From Bacteroidota bacterium (lineage in GTDB: Bacteria > Bacteroidota > Bacteroidia > Bacteroidales > F082): a DNA stretch of 64,000 nucleotides. Within the stretch, counting starts at the first letter, position 1; each line of letters begins with the position of its first letter. The DNA lies in the NCBI GenBank assembly GCA_018816765.1, contig JAHIUX010000078.1, forward strand, positions 1 to 64,000, given 5' to 3'. The translations under genes were made by a program, and so were the position numbers. The notes beneath the pieces are model-generated. The model was not told the origin of the DNA and searched no databases. It saw nothing but the letters and a program-made list of their open reading frames with translations. Of this stretch, positions 44,140-53,320 are shown in pieces.

Positions 44140-46548
44140 ATGCTTCGCTTTTTTCCGCCCGCTTTGATTTTCCTTGCTTTGCTTTGTCTCATTCAGCCAA
44201 AGCATGCTTCATCTCAGGTTGACACCCTGATGTATCTTGAGGACCAGCAGCGCTTTCAGCCCGAGAAGCTCATCGATATTGAACATTTAAGCGCTGAACT
44301 GGATATCGACCCTTACACCACACTCGTCAAAGGGAAAGCTAATTTTTTGTTCAGGCAAATTCGCCAGAATGTTGATTCAGCAGTATTCTCTACCCCCGGA
44401 TTTACGATAAAAGCACTTGATATAGACCACCACAAGGCCGATTATTATCGGAAAGGAGACTTGCTGGTCATTGCGCTACCCGTGCAAACAAAAAATGCAG
44501 CTTCACATGAAATATCCATTCAATACGAAGTGAAACCAGAAAAGGAACTGTATTTCATCGGCTGGAACGACCCCACCGGCAGGAAAAGAAAACAGGTATG
44601 GGCTCACCGGCCTTTTTATTGGTTACCCTATGCTGACGACAGGCTTACGGTTGACATGAAAGTGACTTTTGATTACAGGTACAAGGTATTCAGTAATGGC
44701 ATCCGCGAATCGGTTACCGACAACCTGAATGGCACCAAAACATGGCACTATAAAATGTACCACAACCATCCTTTCTTTTCGACTGCCTTGGTGATAGGTG
44801 ATTATATGTGGCGCGACATGACCTCCCCGCGCGGACTCCCGCTCGAATTGTGGTATTACCCTGACCGGTCCGGAAATGTTGATGCGACCTATGCTTATAT
44901 GAAGGAGATGGTCAATTTCTGTGAGAAAGAATTTGGCATGCCTTATCCTTACGAAGTGTACCGTGAAGCGCCAGTGGTTGATTACCTCTACGGGGCAATG
45001 GAAACCACCACATCGACTATTTTTGGTGATTATATGCACATCGACCCAAGGGCATATTGGGAACGTAATTACATCAATGTCAACGCGCATGAGCTTACGC
45101 ATCAGTGGTTTGGGAATTACATTTCGCACCTCAGGGGAAAAGATGTGTGGCTCACCGAAAGTTTTGCCACCTATTATGCGAAGCTGTTTGAAAAGACAAT
45201 TTTCGGTGTTGACCATTATGAATGGGAGAGAACGAAAGAGCTGAAGCGTGTATTGGATGCATCGGAAAAGGATGATTTTGCCATAGGGCATAGCCAGGGA
45301 GGTGTTGACAGGTGGTATCCTAAAGGATCGCTTGTGCTTGATATGTTGCGTGACCAGTTGGGTGATGAAGATTTTAAGCGATCAGTTACTACCTACCTAA
45401 AAATGCACCCTTACGACGAAGTTTGGACGGCTGATTTTATGAGGGCTATTCAACTCACAACAGGCAGCAGCATGGACTGGTTTTTCGATCAGTGGATTGA
45501 GCGGGGAGGGGAGCCTTATTATGGAATCACTTACCAAACCGATGGAGATTCATTGCGCCTTTTTGTAAAGCAACTCCAACCAATCAACAAGATCCGGCCG
45601 GCTTTTCGCGTGCACTTAACTTTCGAAATATGGTATAATAATGGCCATAAATCTGTATTCAACTTATTGAACGACAAAGCGGAACAATCTTATGCTTTAC
45701 CAATTGATTTTCAGGGAAATCCTGATTTTCTACTGTTTGATCCGGGAGCCAGGATGATTAAAAAAGTGAAGTTTGACCGTGAACCCGTACAACTGCTCAA
45801 CCAGTTCAGGCTAGCCACCAATATGATCGATCGGTATGACGCCCTGATGGCATTGAAGGAAGTTCCCCTGGATGTAAAACGCAGCACACTCGAAAAGCAA
45901 TACTATTGTGAAAATTATCACCTGATTAAATCAGAAATTGTGAATCAGCTGTCTGTTGATGAAAACAAAAAAAGTGAAAAGGTGATTTACGACGCCCTCG
46001 ACGATAGTGAGGTGTATGTAAGAAGGGCTGCCATTACTGCCTTGCAGGCGCATCATAAAATTAGCCGGGGCCAGGCCAGAAAGATGCTCAGCGATGAGTC
46101 GTATTCGAACATTAAACTGTCGCTGGAAAAACTCGTATTACTCGACCCTGATAATACTGCGAATTTCCTGAAAATGACTGCTGATGAAGTTGGTTTTCCG
46201 GGGCTGAATATCCGCATTACCTGGCTCAGGCTGGCCATTGAATTTGGTCAGGAGGATAGGCTAAAGGAACTGATTGACTACAGCAGCCCGAGTTTTGATT
46301 TTCTTACGCGCATGAATGCGATGGAGGCATTGGGAGCGTTGAAGTATATAAATGGCAAGGTTGCAGCAAACCTTGTGGAAGCAGCCGATCACTGGAACTT
46401 CAGGCTACAACCGGTAGCTTTCGAGGTGTTGAAGCAGTTTTATGCCGAAAACCGAAATAAGCTGTTTATCGAAGAGGCGATTGATAATCAATTCACTAAC
46501 AGGAAAAAAGCGGACAAATTGCTAGAAAAACTGCGTGCGGCTGACTAA
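44140..46548 (+). CDS. M1-family zinc aminopeptidase with C-terminal HEAT-like repeats
   Basis: An exported 802-residue peptidase with a signal peptide (residues 1-25). The zinc site is HELTH (317-321) with the third ligand Glu340 in WLTESFA; the exopeptidase motif is GAMET (285-289) where most M1 enzymes have GAMEN. The N-terminal beta domain precedes it. After residue about 530 come helical HEAT/armadillo-like repeats (for example DALDDSEVYVRRAAITAL), as in M1 enzymes with a C-terminal regulatory part. It probably removes N-terminal residues from peptides in the periplasm or outside. Its stop overlaps that of ychF on the other strand. Confidence 0.9.
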   Translation: MLRFFPPALIFLALLCLIQPKHASSQVDTLMYLEDQQRFQPEKLIDIEHLSAELDIDPYTTLVKGKANFLFRQIRQNVDSAVFSTPGFTIKALDIDHHKADYYRKGDLLVIALPVQTKNAASHEISIQYEVKPEKELYFIGWNDPTGRKRKQVWAHRPFYWLPYADDRLTVDMKVTFDYRYKVFSNGIRESVTDNLNGTKTWHYKMYHNHPFFSTALVIGDYMWRDMTSPRGLPLELWYYPDRSGNVDATYAYMKEMVNFCEKEFGMPYPYEVYREAPVVDYLYGAMETTTSTIFGDYMHIDPRAYWERNYINVNAHELTHQWFGNYISHLRGKDVWLTESFATYYAKLFEKTIFGVDHYEWERTKELKRVLDASEKDDFAIGHSQGGVDRWYPKGSLVLDMLRDQLGDEDFKRSVTTYLKMHPYDEVWTADFMRAIQLTTGSSMDWFFDQWIERGGEPYYGITYQTDGDSLRLFVKQLQPINKIRPAFRVHLTFEIWYNNGHKSVFNLLNDKAEQSYALPIDFQGNPDFLLFDPGARMIKKVKFDREPVQLLNQFRLATNMIDRYDALMALKEVPLDVKRSTLEKQYYCENYHLIKSEIVNQLSVDENKKSEKVIYDALDDSEVYVRRAAITALQAHHKISRGQARKMLSDESYSNIKLSLEKLVLLDPDNTANFLKMTADEVGFPGLNIRITWLRLAIEFGQEDRLKELIDYSSPSFDFLTRMNAMEALGALKYINGKVAANLVEAADHWNFRLQPVAFEVLKQFYAENRNKLFIEEAIDNQFTNRKKADKLLEKLRAAD

Positions 46549-47642
46549 ACATTAAAGCGAATATGCAGGATGTCGCCATCGTCAACAATGTAATTCTTGC
46601 CTTCTACATGGAACTTACCGGCATCTTTTACGCCTTGTTCCGACTTGTACTGGATAAAATCGACGTATTTCATCACTTCGGCCCTGATAAAACCACGTTC
46701 CAGGTCGGAGTGAATAACGCCTGATGCCTGAGGAGCTGTCATGCCACGATGAATTGTCCAGGCCTTCACTTCTTTTGGTCCGGCAGTGAAGAATGACTGA
46801 AGGTTGAGCAATTTGTATGCGGCCATAATCAGTTTATTCACTCCAGGCTCATTGAGGCCGGCATCAGAAAGAAATACTTCCCTGTCAGCAGCATCTTCCA
46901 ATTCGGCAATTTCAGCTTCGAGCTTGCCTGCAATGGTGATGATTTCTGTTTGTTGCCCATCAAGTGCTTTGGTTACGGCAGCTGAATAGCTGTTTCCCGA
47001 AGTGGCAGCAGCATCATCAACATTGCACACATAAATCACCGGTTTTGCTGTTAATAGCTGCAATTCCTGAATGTGCTTTGTTTCATCATCTTCAACAGGA
47101 GCGGTGCGGGCATTGCCAAAATTCTCGAGGTGATCACGGTATTTGATCAATACCTCCATGATTTTTTTCGCGTCTTTATCGCCCAGTTTAACCAGCTTAT
47201 CAACCCGCTGAATTTTCCGCATCACCAGGTCAAGGTCGCGCACCTGCAATTCAAGGTCAACAATTTCCATATCCCTGACAGGATCAATCGATCCCTCGAT
47301 ATGGGGAAGGTTGGGGTCGTCGAAACAACGTAAAACGTGGATGAGTGCGTCCATTTGCTGGATGTCGGCCAGAAACTTATTTCCAACACCTTCTCCCTGG
47401 CTTGCACCTTTTGCAAGGCCGGGTACATCAACGATTTCAACTGTTGCCGGGACAACCTTAACCGATTTGATTAGCTTGTCGATCTCGTATAAGCGTGCAT
47501 CCGGCACTTCAACCATACCGATATTTGACTTTGTTGCACTAAAAGCGAATGACGACGCTTCTGCCTTAGTGTTTGACATACAGTTAAATATAGTTGTTTT
47601 GCCGATGTTTGTCAGCCCGATGATCCCACAATTTAGTGCCAT
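46545..47642 (-). CDS. ychF: Ribosome-associated ATPase YchF (OLA1 type)
   Basis: A 365-residue Obg-like P-loop protein that prefers ATP. G1 is GLTNIGKTT, G3 is DVPGLAKGASQGEG, and the family's NxxE-type G4 replaces NKxD; the C-terminal TGS domain (KAWTIHRGMTAPQASGVIHSDLERGF ... DGDILHIRFNV) ends the protein. Known YchF members bind ribosomes and respond to oxidative stress. ATG 47642 is chosen; the longer frame to 47681 overlaps the promoter element at 47679-47686. Confidence 0.94.
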   Translation of the reverse strand: MALNCGIIGLTNIGKTTIFNCMSNTKAEASSFAFSATKSNIGMVEVPDARLYEIDKLIKSVKVVPATVEIVDVPGLAKGASQGEGVGNKFLADIQQMDALIHVLRCFDDPNLPHIEGSIDPVRDMEIVDLELQVRDLDLVMRKIQRVDKLVKLGDKDAKKIMEVLIKYRDHLENFGNARTAPVEDDETKHIQELQLLTAKPVIYVCNVDDAAATSGNSYSAAVTKALDGQQTEIITIAGKLEAEIAELEDAADREVFLSDAGLNEPGVNKLIMAAYKLLNLQSFFTAGPKEVKAWTIHRGMTAPQASGVIHSDLERGFIRAEVMKYVDFIQYKSEQGVKDAGKFHVEGKNYIVDDGDILHIRFNV

Positions 47643-47678
47643 GCTGTCTTTGGTTAAGTTTTTCGCTTCAGGAGGGGG

Positions 47679-47686
47679 CAAAGATA
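47679..47686 (-). promoter_or_regulatory. -7 element for ychF
   Basis: Reads TATCTTTG on the minus strand, 36 bp before the chosen ATG. Confidence 0.5.
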
Positions 47687-47745
47687 CGCAATCCGCAAAA
47701 AGTTAAAATTAAACCCCTTAAATTTTTTATTTTCAGGAATATTCG

Positions 47746-47753
47746 TATTTTTG
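47746..47753 (+). promoter_or_regulatory. -7 element for rpsA, giving a ~128-nt leader
   Basis: TATTTTTG. The leader that follows contains a CTTGGT / ACCAAG hairpin (47780-47785 with 47798-47803) and is longer than those of most genes here. Ribosomal protein S1 often regulates its own mRNA, so a leader-based control is possible but not shown. Confidence 0.5.
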
Positions 47754-47887
47754 CACCCTTGTTTTTGAGACGCTCCGGACTTGGTAAAAGCAATTAAACC
47801 AAGGTTTTAAAAACGGCAAATATGTTTAACCCTCCCTGTGTGAATACTTTCGGATAAGTAATGCAGGTACAAGTAAAATTTTATTAC

Positions 47888-49888
47888 ATGAGTGAAAATG
47901 AAAACATCATCAACGAGGAGCAGGTTCAGGAGAATCCTGTGGAAGTAACCGTTGATGCAGAGGCTGTTGAAGCCAAGGTTGAAGAAGTTGTTGCTGAAGC
48001 TCAGGCTGAAGTTGCTGAAGTTACTGTTGAGGCCATGATTGAAGAAGAACCTCAGACAGAACTTAAAAAACCACGTTTCAAAGAAAAAGCAAAGGCTGAG
48101 CCTGTTAATTTTGACTGGGATGCCATTGGAAAGAAACATGAGTTTTATTCAAAAGACGAACGTGGACGCCTTGAGCAGATGTATGACAAGACATTGAGTT
48201 CAATTGGTGACCATGAAGTGATTGATGGCATTGTTGTTGGAAAGAACAACCGTGAAATCGTTGTGAACATTGGGTTCAAGTCAGACGGCGTGATTCCTGT
48301 TTCTGAATTCCGCTACAATCCGAACCTGAAAGTGGGTGACAAGGTTGAAGTGTATGTTGAAAACCAGGAAGGGCAAAGCGGACAGCTGATGCTTTCGCAC
48401 AAAAAGGCCCGTATCCTGCGTTCATGGGACCGCATCAATGTTGCCTTCGAAAAAGAAGAAATTATCAATGGTTATGTTAAATGCCGCACCAAAGGTGGTC
48501 TCATCGTTGATGTGTTCGGTATTGAGGCATTCCTCCCGGGTTCACAGATCGATGTGAAACCAATTCGCGACTACGATATTTATGTTGACAAAACCATGGA
48601 ATTCAAGGTTGTTAAGATCAACCAGGAATACAAAAACGTGGTTGTTTCGCATAAAGCACTTATCGAGGACGAACTCGAACAGCAGAAAATTGAAATCATC
48701 AGCAAGCTCGAAAAAGGACAAGTGCTTGAGGGAACCGTTAAAAACATCACTTCATACGGGGTATTTATTGACCTCGGTGGCGTTGACGGTCTTATTCACA
48801 TCACCGACCTTTCATGGGGCCGCATCAACCATCCTGAAGAGATTGTTGAACTTGATCAGAAGATCAAGGTGGTTATCCTTGATTTCGATGACAACAAAAA
48901 ACGCATTGCCCTTGGTCTCAAGCAGCTGACTCCTCATCCATGGGATGCATTGGATGAAAACCTCAAAATTGGCGATAAGGTAAAAGGTAAGGTTGTTGTG
49001 ATTGCCGATTATGGTGCATTTATTGAAATTGCTGCCGGTGTTGAAGGCCTGATCCACGTATCTGAAATGTCGTGGTCGCAGCACCTGCGCACAGCTCAGG
49101 ACTTCCTGAAAGTGAGCGACGAGGTTGAAGCAATCGTATTGACACTCGACAGGGAAGAAAGAAAAATGTCACTTGGCATGAAACAGCTTATTCCTGATCC
49201 ATGGGATAACATCAAGACAAAATACCCTGTTAACTCGAAGCATGAAGCTACCGTTAGAAACTTCACCAATTTCGGCATCTTTGTTGAAATGGAAGAAGGC
49301 GTTGACGGCCTGATCCATATTTCTGACCTTTCATGGTCGAAGAAGATCAAGCATCCGGCTGAATTTACCAAAGTGGGTGAAACCATCGAAGTTGTTGTAC
49401 TTGATGTTGACGAAGAAAACCGCCGGCTCAGCCTTGGTCACAAGCAACTGGAAGAAAATCCATGGGATGTATTTGAAGACATCTTTACCGTTGGATCAGT
49501 ACACCAGGGTACCATTATCAGTACATCTGACAAGGGTATGATCGTTTCAATGCCTTATGGCGTTGAAGGTTTCGCCCCTAACCGTCACCTGAAAAAAGAA
49601 GATGGTTCACAGGCAAAAATTGATGAAACACTTGATTTCAAAGTAATTGAATTTTCAAAAGAAAACAAGAAAATCATCCTTTCGCACTCACGTATTCATG
49701 AAGACCTGGCTCAGACAAGCCGTGTTGCAGAAAATGAAGGTGCCCGTGGCGAAGCAAAAACTGCCAAACGTACGGTGAAGCAAATCAACGAAAACCTTGA
49801 GCGTACAACCCTTGGTGACCTTGATGTGTTGGCAGGATTGAAAGAAAACCTCGAAAAAGAAGAAAAAGCAGCTAAAAAGAAAAAGTAA
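47888..49888 (+). CDS. rpsA: 30S ribosomal protein S1
   Basis: A 666-residue S1 protein with six S1 RNA-binding domains that can be counted from DGIVVGKNNREIVVNIG, NGYVKCRTKGGLIVDVFG, EGTVKNITSYGVFIDLGG, KGKVVVIADYGAFIEI, EATVRNFTNFGIFVEM and QGTIISTSDKGMIVSM. It starts with an acidic Glu/Val/Ala-rich extension of about 60 residues (KVEEVVAEAQAEVAEV) and ends Lys-rich, both usual in Bacteroidota S1. S1 brings mRNA to the 30S subunit, important in a phylum that rarely uses Shine-Dalgarno sites. ATG 47888 is chosen over 47861 as MSENEN begins the typical acidic tail. Confidence 0.96.
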   Translation: MSENENIINEEQVQENPVEVTVDAEAVEAKVEEVVAEAQAEVAEVTVEAMIEEEPQTELKKPRFKEKAKAEPVNFDWDAIGKKHEFYSKDERGRLEQMYDKTLSSIGDHEVIDGIVVGKNNREIVVNIGFKSDGVIPVSEFRYNPNLKVGDKVEVYVENQEGQSGQLMLSHKKARILRSWDRINVAFEKEEIINGYVKCRTKGGLIVDVFGIEAFLPGSQIDVKPIRDYDIYVDKTMEFKVVKINQEYKNVVVSHKALIEDELEQQKIEIISKLEKGQVLEGTVKNITSYGVFIDLGGVDGLIHITDLSWGRINHPEEIVELDQKIKVVILDFDDNKKRIALGLKQLTPHPWDALDENLKIGDKVKGKVVVIADYGAFIEIAAGVEGLIHVSEMSWSQHLRTAQDFLKVSDEVEAIVLTLDREERKMSLGMKQLIPDPWDNIKTKYPVNSKHEATVRNFTNFGIFVEMEEGVDGLIHISDLSWSKKIKHPAEFTKVGETIEVVVLDVDEENRRLSLGHKQLEENPWDVFEDIFTVGSVHQGTIISTSDKGMIVSMPYGVEGFAPNRHLKKEDGSQAKIDETLDFKVIEFSKENKKIILSHSRIHEDLAQTSRVAENEGARGEAKTAKRTVKQINENLERTTLGDLDVLAGLKENLEKEEKAAKKKK

Positions 49889-49910
49889 ACTGCTTTCTTT
49901 AATGCAATAT

Positions 49911-49939
49911 AAAGCCACCTTCACGGTGGCTTTTTTTTT
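49911..49939 (+). terminator. Terminator after rpsA
   Basis: AAAGCCACC / GGTGGCTTT stem, 5-nt loop, T9 run. Confidence 0.9.
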
Positions 49940-50070
49940 GTCGTTTCGGTATCAGTACCTTTCATTTTTATCTAAATGTCGGGAGGTGTAATCAGTGTCA
50001 CATTTCACCCGGATGTTATCAAGACAGTTTGTTTCAGTTCGCCCAATGCAAGAAAATCCCTGAAATTTGC

Positions 50071-50078
50071 TACATTTG
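50071..50078 (+). promoter_or_regulatory. -7 element for rnz, almost leaderless
   Basis: TACATTTG ends 7 bp before the ATG at 50086, so the mRNA would begin within a few bases of the start codon. Confidence 0.5.
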
Positions 50079-50085
50079 ATCCCGC

Positions 50086-51000
50086 ATGAAGCCATTTACA
50101 ATTCACATACTTGGTTCAGGATCAGCAATTCCAACCTTGCATCGAAATCCGAGTAGCCAGCATCTCAGGGTTGATACCTGTTGTTTACTAATCGACTGTG
50201 CTGAAGGTACGCAGTTGCAGCTAAAGCGTTTCAACTTAAGCCCGATGAAAATTGACCATGTGTTAATCAGTCACCTCCATGGCGATCACTATTTTGGCCT
50301 TATCGGGCTTGTTTCGAGCATGCACCTTGCAGGAAGAATTAACCCATTGTATGTTTACGGCCCACCCGCCCTTTACGACGTCATTACTCAGCAACTTGCA
50401 CTTGCCAATACCCAACTTCGCTACCGGCTTGAGTTTATCCCATTGCAGGATAAGCCGTTTACTTCGCTTTTTGCCGATGACCTGCTTGAAATAGCTGCAT
50501 TTAAGGTGAAGCACCGCATACCATGCTGGGGATTCTTGGTCAGGCAAAAAGCCGACCAGCGCAACATTAAAAAGTCATTTCTTTCGCAATACAGGCTGAG
50601 TCACGAAGAACTGAAAGCTGTTAAAAATGGAGCGGATTATGTAAACGCGCAGGGAGAAGTTATCCCCAACAAGCAGATTACCTGTTACACGCATCCTGCC
50701 GGCTCATACGCCTATTGCACGGATACTCTATTCGCGCCTGAGCTGTCCGGCTTGCTGCAAAATGTCACGGTGCTTTACCATGAGGCTACATTCATGCAGA
50801 TGCACGAAAAAGAGGCCGCTGAAACATACCACTCAACAGCGGCACAGGCGGCACGCATGGCAAAAAATGCAGGCGTAAACAAGCTGATTATCGGACACTT
50901 TTCGTCGCGCTACAAAGACCTGACGCCACTGCTTGAGGAAGCCAGGCTTGTATTTGAGCAGACAGAAATGGCCACGGATGGCATGTGTTTTCAGGTATAA
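50086..51000 (+). CDS. rnz: Ribonuclease Z
   Basis: tRNA 3'-processing endonuclease of the metallo-beta-lactamase fold, 304 residues. The zinc motif is HLHGDH (63-68); other ligand segments are CYTHPAGSYAYCTDT, LYHEATF and IIGHFSSRY. The N-terminal ILGSGSAIPTLHRNPSSQ is the usual RNase Z start. Length fits the short (RNase Z-S) form. The nth gene follows 30 bp downstream and may share the mRNA. Confidence 0.95.
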   Translation: MKPFTIHILGSGSAIPTLHRNPSSQHLRVDTCCLLIDCAEGTQLQLKRFNLSPMKIDHVLISHLHGDHYFGLIGLVSSMHLAGRINPLYVYGPPALYDVITQQLALANTQLRYRLEFIPLQDKPFTSLFADDLLEIAAFKVKHRIPCWGFLVRQKADQRNIKKSFLSQYRLSHEELKAVKNGADYVNAQGEVIPNKQITCYTHPAGSYAYCTDTLFAPELSGLLQNVTVLYHEATFMQMHEKEAAETYHSTAAQAARMAKNAGVNKLIIGHFSSRYKDLTPLLEEARLVFEQTEMATDGMCFQV

Positions 51001-51030
51001 TACTTAACTCGTCTAAGAAAGTTGTTGATC

Positions 51031-51672
51031 ATGAACAGATTGGAAAAATACAAGCAGTTTATTGATTATTTCAGTGAGCATATGCCAGTCGCTGAAACCG
51101 AATTGGCGTATGATTCACCTTACCAGTTATTGGTTGCCGTAATTTTATCGGCCCAATGTACTGATAAGCGTGTAAATATGATCACGCCATCATTTTTTCA
51201 GTATTTCCCAACAGTTGAATCGCTGGCGGTGGCTTCTCAGGACGCAGTGTTTGACCAAATAAAAAGTTGTTCCTATCCGAACAACAAAGCAAAGAATCTG
51301 CTTGGCATGGCAAAAACCTTAACGGAGGAATTTGGCGGAATAGTTCCTGACACGGTAGACGCGCTTCAAAAGCTGCCTGGTGTCGGCCGCAAAACAGCCA
51401 ATGTGATTGCTTCGGTGGTGTTTCATCAGCCGGCCATGGCTGTTGACACCCATGTGTTTCGTGTTGCCAATCGCATTGGATTAACACTAAACGCGAAAAC
51501 CGTTCTTGAGTCGGAAAAGCAGCTGGTAAAGTATTTGCCTGCCAGTGTGATACCCGATGCGCACCATTGGCTGATCCTGCATGGCCGATATGTGTGTAAA
51601 GCGCGAAAGCCCTTATGCGAAGAATGTGGTATTCAACACATTTGCGTATATTTTAGTACGCATAACAAATAA
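51031..51672 (+). CDS. nth: Endonuclease III
   Basis: A bifunctional DNA glycosylase/AP lyase for oxidised pyrimidines, 213 residues. The helix-hairpin-helix and catalytic Lys are in LPGVGRKTANVIASVV, the catalytic Asp in AVDTHVFRVANR, and the [4Fe-4S] cluster ligands in the CKARKPLCEECGIQHIC pattern (C-x6-C-x2-C-x5-C) at the C-terminus. ATG 51031 gives the common start; an upstream TTG at 51022 is less likely. Confidence 0.96.
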   Translation: MNRLEKYKQFIDYFSEHMPVAETELAYDSPYQLLVAVILSAQCTDKRVNMITPSFFQYFPTVESLAVASQDAVFDQIKSCSYPNNKAKNLLGMAKTLTEEFGGIVPDTVDALQKLPGVGRKTANVIASVVFHQPAMAVDTHVFRVANRIGLTLNAKTVLESEKQLVKYLPASVIPDAHHWLILHGRYVCKARKPLCEECGIQHICVYFSTHNK

Positions 51673-51701
51673 CAATTCAAACAAATATGCGTCTAATATT
51701 G

Positions 51702-51731
51702 TTGTTCATTGCGATATTAGGACTATATTTG
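51702..51731 (+). promoter_or_regulatory. Promoter for bcp-recA
   Basis: TTG, 19 bp, TATATTTG: the best complete Bacteroidota-type promoter in the window, 24 bp before the bcp ATG. Confidence 0.65.
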
Positions 51732-51755
51732 TAACTACTAAATATTCCAACAAAG

Positions 51756-52211
51756 ATGCTCACAATAGGTACCAAAGCACCTGATTTTACTGCAAAAAAC
51801 CAATTTGGAAAGGACATTTCTCTTGCAGAATATGCCGGCAAAAAAGTTGCCCTTTATTTTTACCCTAAAGACGATACACCCGGTTGCACCAAAGAGGCCT
51901 GCAGCCTGCGCGACAGCCATACCGAAATGATCAGCAAGGGATTTGTAGTGCTTGGTGTGAGTCCTGACGATGTTGCATCGCACCAGAAATTTGCCAGTAA
52001 ATTCGACCTTCCGTTCTCGCTGCTGGCCGACCCTGAGTTAGCGATTGTAAAGGCATATGGCGTATGGGGAATGAAAAAACTTTATGGCAGGGAATATGAA
52101 GGACTAATGCGTACCACCTTCATCATTGATGAAAAAGGAATGATTAGTGAAGTGATCGAAAAAGTAAAAACCGACGATCACGCTAAACAGATTTTGAAAA
52201 TTTTTGAATAA
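51756..52211 (+). CDS. bcp: Thiol peroxidase of the BCP/PrxQ type
   Basis: A thioredoxin-dependent peroxiredoxin of 151 residues that reduces H2O2 and organic peroxides. The peroxidatic Cys44 (DDTPGCTKEAC) and resolving Cys49, five residues apart, are typical of the atypical two-Cys BCP type. recA starts 6 bp downstream, so the two are an operon and may respond together to oxidative or DNA damage. Confidence 0.95.
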   Translation: MLTIGTKAPDFTAKNQFGKDISLAEYAGKKVALYFYPKDDTPGCTKEACSLRDSHTEMISKGFVVLGVSPDDVASHQKFASKFDLPFSLLADPELAIVKAYGVWGMKKLYGREYEGLMRTTFIIDEKGMISEVIEKVKTDDHAKQILKIFE

Positions 52212-52217
52212 CATACC

Positions 52218-53237
52218 ATGACAACTGACAAAGCAAAAGAAAGTGCCGACAAATTGAGGCTAGAAAAATTAAAGGCCCTTGAAGCCACCCTTGGAAACCT
52301 TGAAAAGACTTACGGTAAAGGGGCAATTATGAAACTGGGCGATTCCGCCATTGAAAAAACGGAGTTCATCTCCACCGGCTCCATTGGCCTTGACAGCGCA
52401 CTTGGTATTGGTGGGCTACCCAAAGGACGGGTTGTAGAGATCTATGGACCTGAAAGTTCCGGTAAAACCACACTGGCCCTGCATGTTATTGCCGAAGCTC
52501 AGAAAAGCGGTGGTATTGCAGCCTTCATCGATGCTGAACATGCATTCGACCGGTTTTATGCCCAGAAACTGGGTGTCGATATTCAAAACCTGCTTGTTTC
52601 ACAACCCGACAATGGTGAACAAGCCCTTGAAATTGCTGATCACCTCATCAGGTCGGCAGCCATTGATGTGGTTGTGATTGACTCAGTAGCTGCATTGACT
52701 CCGAAAAGTGAGATTGAAGGAGAAATGGGCGATTCGAAAATGGGTCTGCAAGCCAGGCTGATGTCGCAGGCGCTGCGTAAACTGACCGCCAATATCAGCA
52801 GAACCGGCTCAATTTGCATATTTATCAACCAGTTGCGTGAAAAAATCGGGGTTATGTTTGGTAATCCTGAAACAACCACCGGTGGCAATGCGCTTAAGTT
52901 CTATGCTTCAGTTCGTCTGGATATCCGTAAGGTCAACCAGATTAAGGAAGGCGAAAACATCACCGGAAACAGGGTAAAAGTAAAGGTGGTCAAAAACAAG
53001 GTAGCCCCGCCATTCAAGAAAGCCGAATTTGACATTGTGTATGGTGAAGGCATATCAAAAATCGGCGAGATCATCGACCTTGGTGTTGAGTTCAACATCA
53101 TTAAGAAAAGCGGAAGCTGGTTCAGTTATGGCGAGACCAAACTGGGCCAGGGGAGGGATGCTGTAAAAACATTGCTTACCGACAATCCTGATCTGTGCGA
53201 AGACCTTGAAGGTAAAATCCGTGAAGCATTAAAATAA
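52218..53237 (+). CDS. recA: Recombinase RecA
   Basis: Strand-exchange protein and SOS coprotease, 339 residues. Walker [10 protein letters not shown] (77-85), Walker [11 protein letters not shown], the L2-loop region [19 protein letters not shown], and the C-terminal domain ([20 protein letters not shown]) are all present. The start is 6 bp after bcp. No LexA-like box is evident in front of bcp. The gene ends at a long hairpin. Confidence 0.98.
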   Translation: MTTDKAKESADKLRLEKLKALEATLGNLEKTYGKGAIMKLGDSAIEKTEFISTGSIGLDSALGIGGLPKGRVVEIYGPESSGKTTLALHVIAEAQKSGGIAAFIDAEHAFDRFYAQKLGVDIQNLLVSQPDNGEQALEIADHLIRSAAIDVVVIDSVAALTPKSEIEGEMGDSKMGLQARLMSQALRKLTANISRTGSICIFINQLREKIGVMFGNPETTTGGNALKFYASVRLDIRKVNQIKEGENITGNRVKVKVVKNKVAPPFKKAEFDIVYGEGISKIGEIIDLGVEFNIIKKSGSWFSYGETKLGQGRDAVKTLLTDNPDLCEDLEGKIREALK

Positions 53238-53264
53238 ACCAGACTGTAAAGCTGTTCTCACACT

Positions 53265-53300
53265 GAAAATTACCGTTATCGTCTGGTAACGGTAATTTTC
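53265..53300. terminator. 14-bp perfect hairpin after recA
   Basis: GAAAATTACCGTTA and TAACGGTAATTTTC form a perfect stem around an 8-nt loop. It has AAAA/TTTT at the base, so it would act as a terminator in either direction. Confidence 0.75.
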
Positions 53301-53320
53301 GTTAACAAAATTGCTTTGAT

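Noticed and set aside
53265-53300. LexA/SOS operator or phage attachment site
   Set aside because: The palindrome follows recA and has terminator form; no integrase or matching second copy is present.
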